Shown piece after piece: positions 59,226 through 64,000 of a DNA stretch of 64,000 nucleotides. Both the position numbers and the translations under genes were made by a program. The notes under the pieces were generated by a model. The model had not been told where the DNA came from, made no database searches, and saw only the letters and a list, made by a program, of their open reading frames with translations. Within the stretch, counting starts at the first letter, position 1, and the number at the start of each line of letters is the position of its first letter. The DNA is from Darksidea phi. Lineage: Eukaryota > Ascomycota > Dothideomycetes > Pleosporales > Lentitheciaceae. Location of the stretch: positions 1 through 64,000 of the forward strand of contig JASJFT010000237.1 in NCBI GenBank assembly GCA_030770425.1. The letters are read 5' to 3'.

Positions 59226-60284
59226 ATGTCTTCTCAAGGTAAGCAAATCTCGCCCACTACTCTACCAACCCACCTCTCATTAACACCAGCCACAACAGAC
59301 ACTCAGTTCGGAATCTGCGAGGAGTGCCGGCAAGACTGGACGGGTTACTGCGGCTGCCTACGCACGCCGAACCTTGAGCAGCCTCCTCAAGAGCTGCTAA
59401 ACGACCAGTTTATGGCCGACTGCTTGTATCCGGCCTTCTATACCCAGCAACCCCAGTTCGAGGCGTCCTGGACAAGCCTCGATGGGCCTCGCATCTCCGA
59501 TGCGAGACAAGAGCAAGCAGCCGGCGGCGAGAGAGCCGCTCGCAACCTCACAACGGGCCAACAGGCCCAAACACTAGACATGGGCAACGACCCGGCCGGC
59601 GACCAGCTTCTCTTCGGGTTGCAGGCCCAGCGGACGTATGAGGACTACCCTCTCACGTCCCTCACTGAGTCGCCAGGTGTGGGCGGCGATGACCAATTTG
59701 CCGGCGGAAAATTTACTGTTGATCCGACAGCCCCTAACGGGTTCGGTCAAGAACAGTATGTCGACTTCAGCTTGGAGGCCGACATCAACGGCAACCAGCC
59801 GGCACCGTCCGGCTTCACCGAGAGCGACCCATATATGGGTCATTATCCGAACTGGGTGCCGGCGACGGAACCACTGGCTGAATATTACCAGCCAGCACCC
59901 CTCCCACAGTTGACTTGGGAGGATGGGATACTGGATCTGCTGGCTGAACCACTGCCAGGCCAAGAACCTGCTGCACAGCCAGCACAAGAACCCGCTGCGG
60001 TGCCAGCGGCGGACCGACCGAAGCGCCGGGGCCGCCCACCCGGCGTCAAGAACAGTTGCCCGCGAAAGAAGCCGGGCCAGAAGGCCGAAGAGAGGCGTCT
60101 CGCGGAGGAGAGAGGCGCGATCAGGCGGCCAGGTCGCCCAGCGGGGAAGACTGACACCAAGGTCCGGGCGAAGTCGGGCCAGGGCCGTAACTACGCATAC
60201 GGCGCGTGGTACAGGGCGCAGAAAAAGGCCGAGGGGAAGAAGCAGCAGGGCCCCGGTGATGATGGCAACGCACCAATGCGCTAA
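59226..60284 (+). CDS. AT-hook protein, 335 aa
   Basis: Two exons, 59226-59238 and 59290-60284. A 51-nt intron (GTAAGC donor, CATTAACA branch, ACACCAG acceptor) interrupts codon 5; its length is a multiple of three, so the frame would also stay open if it were retained, adding 17 residues. The N-terminal part has a small Cys cluster (CEECRQDWTGYCGC, about residues 15-28). The middle is acidic and rich in Gln, Pro and Gly, as in activation regions. Near the C-terminus are two AT-hooks (PKRRGRPPGVK and RRPGRPAGK), which bind the minor groove of AT-rich DNA, followed by a basic tail. It is likely a nuclear DNA-binding protein; targets unknown. Confidence 0.85.
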   Translation: MSSQGKQISPTTLPTHLSLTPATTDTQFGICEECRQDWTGYCGCLRTPNLEQPPQELLNDQFMADCLYPAFYTQQPQFEASWTSLDGPRISDARQEQAAGGERAARNLTTGQQAQTLDMGNDPAGDQLLFGLQAQRTYEDYPLTSLTESPGVGGDDQFAGGKFTVDPTAPNGFGQEQYVDFSLEADINGNQPAPSGFTESDPYMGHYPNWVPATEPLAEYYQPAPLPQLTWEDGILDLLAEPLPGQEPAAQPAQEPAAVPAADRPKRRGRPPGVKNSCPRKKPGQKAEERRLAEERGAIRRPGRPAGKTDTKVRAKSGQGRNYAYGAWYRAQKKAEGKKQQGPGDDGNAPMR

Positions 60285-60472
60285 TCATCTTCCTGTTGTT
60301 TCTTCGTCGCGGCCTCATCACCACTCTCCAGCACATCGACCCTCTTCGGCACATCATCAGGGTGCGGATTCCCCTCGTGATGCCCATCGTCTCTCCACTT
60401 CCCCCACAACATCAGCACCCCGAGCAACCCCAGCAAAACAGCGACAACCACGGGAGCAGCTGGATGCCGCAT
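60281..60472 (-). CDS. Small single-pass membrane protein, 63 aa
   Basis: ATG at 60472, no intron. Residues 7-23 form a hydrophobic helix (PVVVAVLLGLLGVLMLW), followed by a charged tail with HHEGNPHPDDVPKRVDVLE. The tail looks conserved in character (His-Pro, acidic) rather than random, and codon choice is ordinary. The stop codon (cta on the plus strand, 60281-60283) overlaps the TAA of the AT-hook gene (60282-60284), so the two genes converge with overlapping ends. Function unknown; probably a small organelle or ER membrane protein. Confidence 0.6.
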   Translation of the reverse strand: MRHPAAPVVVAVLLGLLGVLMLWGKWRDDGHHEGNPHPDDVPKRVDVLESGDEAATKKQQEDD

Positions 60473-61204
60473 CTTGTCCTTTTTTTCTTGCTGCGATCTA
60501 GCGTTGGAGTTTTGGGACTTTGTCTTCTTTTTGGTTGAAAATGCGAGCTTTTATGCGATACGGTGTTTTAGGAAATCCAGGCTGGGACAGGGAGGCCGGA
60601 AGTCGGAGAAACGGGATACCTAGGCCGGGTAAAAAATGGCAATGGAAGGAGCAGTGTGTCTTTATAGACCGCACGCCCAAATCAGCGTTCTGCTTCGCGT
60701 TCTGGTTTTTGAGTTGTCGCGGTGCAAGAATTGGATTATGCGGGATACCCGGGGATGCGAGTTTCGATTATACAGTTTATTGGGTATATGCAACTTCAGA
60801 ACTTCGCCTCTCGTTAATAGTGGGTGCCCTGAATGACGAAGTGAACAGGTCAGAATGGGATTTTCGGAATTAGAATGTGGGTTTTAGCGCTTACTAAGGA
60901 AGGGTTAGCCCCGACCCCACCGTGCCCATACGTGTGTTCGGTGCGTAGGCGAAAGCTTAAGTGAATTACAGTAACGGTGTTCGCAGACGTCAGACTGTTG
61001 GGCCGTAGACAGATACTGAGGTAGTGACTGGTCTAGCGAAAGTGAGACATGGCTTTGCGGAGTGCGGGTGGTAGAAAATTGGATGAGATAATCTTATGTG
61101 CACCGTTCGAAAGAAACGAATATATGGGTACGTATCGCGCATTGAGAAGCGGAGGTGCGCGGGCATAGTGATGGCTCATCCACTGTTCAATGTAAATCGC
61201 TTGT
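60473..61204. other. Intergenic, no gene supported
   Basis: Upstream region of the 63-aa gene and 3' region of the GCP5-like gene. A plus-strand frame (60541-60873) is not protein-like. Confidence 0.5.
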
Positions 61205-63908
61205 TCACTTCCGCCTCTCCCAACCCAATCTCTCCGCCAGCATCTCCCAAACGGGCTCCGCGCCAACTCGACCAACACTCCTCAACCCCGCCGTTACAAA
61301 AGGTAACAACCGGTCAAACTCGTCCTCCACCGCTTCAAGGCCTCTTCCGAAGCTTGATGCAGCTGGGGCTTTCGAGATGGCATCATCTTCACCTTCCGCA
61401 ATGCCTCTATCTGAGTCGGAAGAGTCATCTTCAACAATGGCGGGGATGACGCTCTTTCGGCGCGATGATTTAGAGAATTTGGGGGCTTTGGCAGATGATG
61501 TACTTCGTGAGGCAGGGACAGGCTTCATAGCTGATGTGCGGGCTGATGTGTCGTTGGTAGAGTGAGTTTCTGCGAACGAAACTGCGAGGTCGAGCAACTG
61601 AACGATCGCCTTTTGGATGGGTTGCAGGTTCTCCGAGAGCAATGCTTGATCCTGGAGTCTTGCCACATATTTCATGTGGATGCTCGTCATCTCATCAATG
61701 TCCTCCGCCTTTTCCATGGCCGCGACCATATCTTCCGTACTCAGAGCTATCACAGTTTCAGTGAGGTATGAGCGAAGGATGTCGGCGAACCAGATGAGAC
61801 GTTGGCGAAGCTTGTAGCTCAATTGCCGAAGTCGAACATCTCTCAATTGCCAGATTGATCGGGGTGATACTCGTTGTACGAGATACTTAGTTCGGTACGT
61901 CTGGAGCAGAAATGTGAAGATCTGTTGGTAGATAGGGATGGAGGAGCGTTGAATGATGTTCATGATCGGCCAGGGTAGCTGTCAAAATTTAGCATCGCCG
62001 TGATTGGTGGCCGAGGGCATGAAATTTACTTACAGCGTAGTCAAGGTACACATTCCCTAGTCCTTTGATGGACGGACCCTGTGTCTTTGAACGTATCGAC
62101 CGCACGACGACTTTCTCAGCGTGTATTCGACTCATTACAGGGCTGAATATGCCTCGAGCTAACTCTGTCAAGAGATAGCGATCGTCCCAACCTCTTTGAC
62201 CCTCATCCATCCGTTCATAGATAGCATCGGCGAAGTCTTGAAACACCGAACCATTTGCGCCAAGATACAACATTCTGAAGTCGCCCAATATCCTCATTAG
62301 CTTGCAACGAGAGAAGAGGTGTTCCCGCAGAATAGTTGAGGCGAAGGAGTACTTGCTACCGATCCAGGTCTGGAACGCCGCCTGAAAGAGCTCAGGGAAG
62401 GGTAGCAGAGGTATTTCTAGGGATGCGCCGCACACCGTCTCATGATCAAGCCGAGGCTCAGCTTCTAATGAGTTCAGTCCTGCTCCGTATATGCGCAGCT
62501 CTTTGAGAAACACCACGCTCTTCCCTGTATTGAAGATCTTGTGCGCAGCGGGATGAAGAAAGGAAGGAGAACGCAGCGCATTCTCCTGGCCACGCCGTAG
62601 CACAAACCTATCGTGCCATAACGATGATGCTTCGCTGCTAGAGTCGTTCTCAAACACGAAAAATGTTTCGTCGTTCAATCCTAGCTCGCCCGATTCCATC
62701 CACCGCCGGATGGGTTTCAAGTATGTCTGTAGACACTCGAAGAAAATGTGAGACATGAAGAGAAAGACGCCCTTCTCCAGCGTCATTTGTGCTAGGCTTA
62801 TCTGGTCAAAAAGCGTCTCTAGATGCACAAAGGGGTTGACCAAGAGCTGTGGCTCGATCTCTGCAACTAGTCGTGCAAGCCGTAAGATCGGCTGGGAGCT
62901 TGCTCGTATTTGGTCGTGTAGCTCAAGTAGACTGATAGATACTGGAAATTTAGGCACCAGGTATCCGTGTTGTAGGTTGGCCAAAATGCGGTCGTACTCT
63001 CTGAGCCTGCTCCTTACCGCGGCTTCGAACGTCTGGATAAGAGGCAGGCTCGATGGCCGTCTAACCCATTGTCGTAGTCGATATAGCTCGCGCCCGATGT
63101 CAGCCAGCTGAGCTAGCAAATGGTCGGCCGTTCTTTGCATCACATGGCTGAGGACGTACTTCTGGTTGACGCGGATGCTGTTATTCTGCTCGTCGGTATG
63201 ATACAACGACGTCTGCAGCCCAGCGAGCATAAACAATGTCTCCCTTACAGCCTGGAGCTCTGTAATCCCAACCTTCTCTTCCTCATCTTTCAGATCGTAC
63301 TTCCAGAACTGTGCTTCTTCGAGTTCTCTGATGGCTGCCACGTCCACAGGCACAACGTATGCTTCGGGGTCATACGTATCGTCTTCCTCGACACCCGTAC
63401 CTGACGACCCTTTGCCGTTCCCTTTTTCCCTAACAACCTCATCATCCGAGCTCTCCCCCACGTAATCGACATCTTTCCAAATTTCCTCATCACTGTACGG
63501 ATCCTCCGCTAGAATCTGCTTCCAAGTCAGCTCCTTTGGGGGCGTTGGTGGTCTCAATAATTCGAGCGCTCCAACATCCGAGTTCTCTGTTGGCCTATCA
63601 GATAGCTGAAGCAGCAGTAAAAGGTATTCTGGGATCCATTTGCTCTGACGCTGATTGATTTCTGTAATCCGCTTGGAAAGGGCATCGGCAAGGTCGTCGC
63701 GGTTGAGCACGCGGAACTTTTCGTCTAGACCAGCGAAACTGGATTGCACGTCGAACTGGTTTGTGCGAGCATATTGGTGGGCTCGAAGGCCCTTTGTCGC
63801 GATATCTTTGGCGTGTTTGTAGGCTTCTTTGTTGGCATCGGGGTCGAACTTAAGGATGGAATGAATGAGCTCGTCCGTGAGCGCTGCGACACGCGCATTT
63901 TGCGCCAT
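61205..63908 (-). CDS. Gamma-tubulin complex component, GCP5-like, 882 aa
   Basis: Two exons on the minus strand, 63908-62034 and 61978-61205, with a 55-nt intron (GTAAGT donor, TGCTAAAT branch, GACAG acceptor) in phase 0. The protein belongs to the Spc97/Spc98 (GCP) family. The N-terminus shows the GCP5-type pattern KWIPEYLLLLLQLSDRPTEN and LRPPTPPKELTWKQILAEDP, then DVAAIRELEEAQFW. GRIP1-like helices (ETLFMLAGLQTSLY, VNQKYVLSHV) follow, then the GRIP2 part (FLKELRIYG, LFSRCKLMRILGDFRMLYLG, YLDYALPWPIMNIIQRSSIP, YQQIFTFLLQTYRTKYLVQR). GCP proteins nucleate microtubules with gamma-tubulin at the spindle pole body. It marks the return to core-genome sequence. Confidence 0.92.
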
Positions 63909-64000
63909 ATCCTCATACGAACGTCTGTTTCTTTCAAATTCACCTTTTAGTCATCAAAAACTCCTTGAACATGCTCTGGTCGCAAATGATGCGCGTCAAA
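63909..64000. promoter_or_regulatory. 5' region of the GCP5-like gene
   Basis: The window ends 92 bp upstream of the start codon. No clear TATA box is visible. Confidence 0.3.

Noticed and set aside
60541..60873. Plus-strand ATG frame upstream of the 63-aa gene
   Set aside because: Unpatterned and overlaps the expected promoter of the opposite-strand gene.

Overview
This window reads as a chromosome segment of a filamentous ascomycete (Pezizomycotina). The grounds are short introns with GTRNGT donors and CTAAC-like branch points, typical fungal families (HET domain, fungal rhodopsin-like membrane protein, BBE-type FAD oxidase, Clr5 domain, gamma-tubulin complex protein), and very strong repeat-induced point mutation (RIP). 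Three AT-rich blocks (1-21050, 24979-27125, 35262-35655) are almost free of CpA and TpG but keep CpG. They therefore contain essentially no ATG, GTG or TTG and no open frames.

Layout. Positions 1-21050 are RIP-degraded repeats: two direct copies of one element carrying two kinds of tandem array, plus an integrase remnant of a Ty3/gypsy retrotransposon that can still be read in one uninterrupted frame. Positions 21265-24978 form a small gene island with a frameshifted pseudogene and an intact 253-aa secreted Cys-containing protein, bounded by a second RIP block. Positions 27679-34811 hold a fungal rhodopsin-like membrane protein (377 aa), an intact methyltransferase (275 aa), two broken methyltransferase relatives, and a ZZ zinc-finger plus HET-domain protein (802 aa). 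After a third RIP block comes a multi-exon membrane/ankyrin protein on the minus strand. Its C-terminal 99-bp repeats contain an assembly gap, a frame-shifting deletion, and RIP-type changes that increase toward the RIP block.

Positions 39663-52017 are gene-poor: a broken Clr5-domain fragment beside a 12-bp minisatellite, a 721-aa secreted protein of unknown function, a few weak hypothetical genes and an unidentified pseudogene. Positions 52018-53846 encode a secreted FAD-linked oxidase, followed directly by a ~196-bp inverted repeat whose distal arm looks RIP-mutated. Positions 54670-57547 hold a dead protein kinase gene and two further pseudogenes arranged head to head. From 59226 the sequence becomes ordinary: an AT-hook protein, a small tail-to-tail membrane protein whose stop codon overlaps it, and a gamma-tubulin complex component (GCP5-like).

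Overall the window is a repeat-rich accessory compartment (about 1-58 kb) next to a core region (59-64 kb). Many accessory genes are decayed, often by TGG/CAG/CAA to stop changes of the RIP type. Intact ones are a likely secreted protein of the effector-candidate class, a HET protein, an oxidase and a methyltransferase. No tRNA, rRNA or CRISPR array was recognised.
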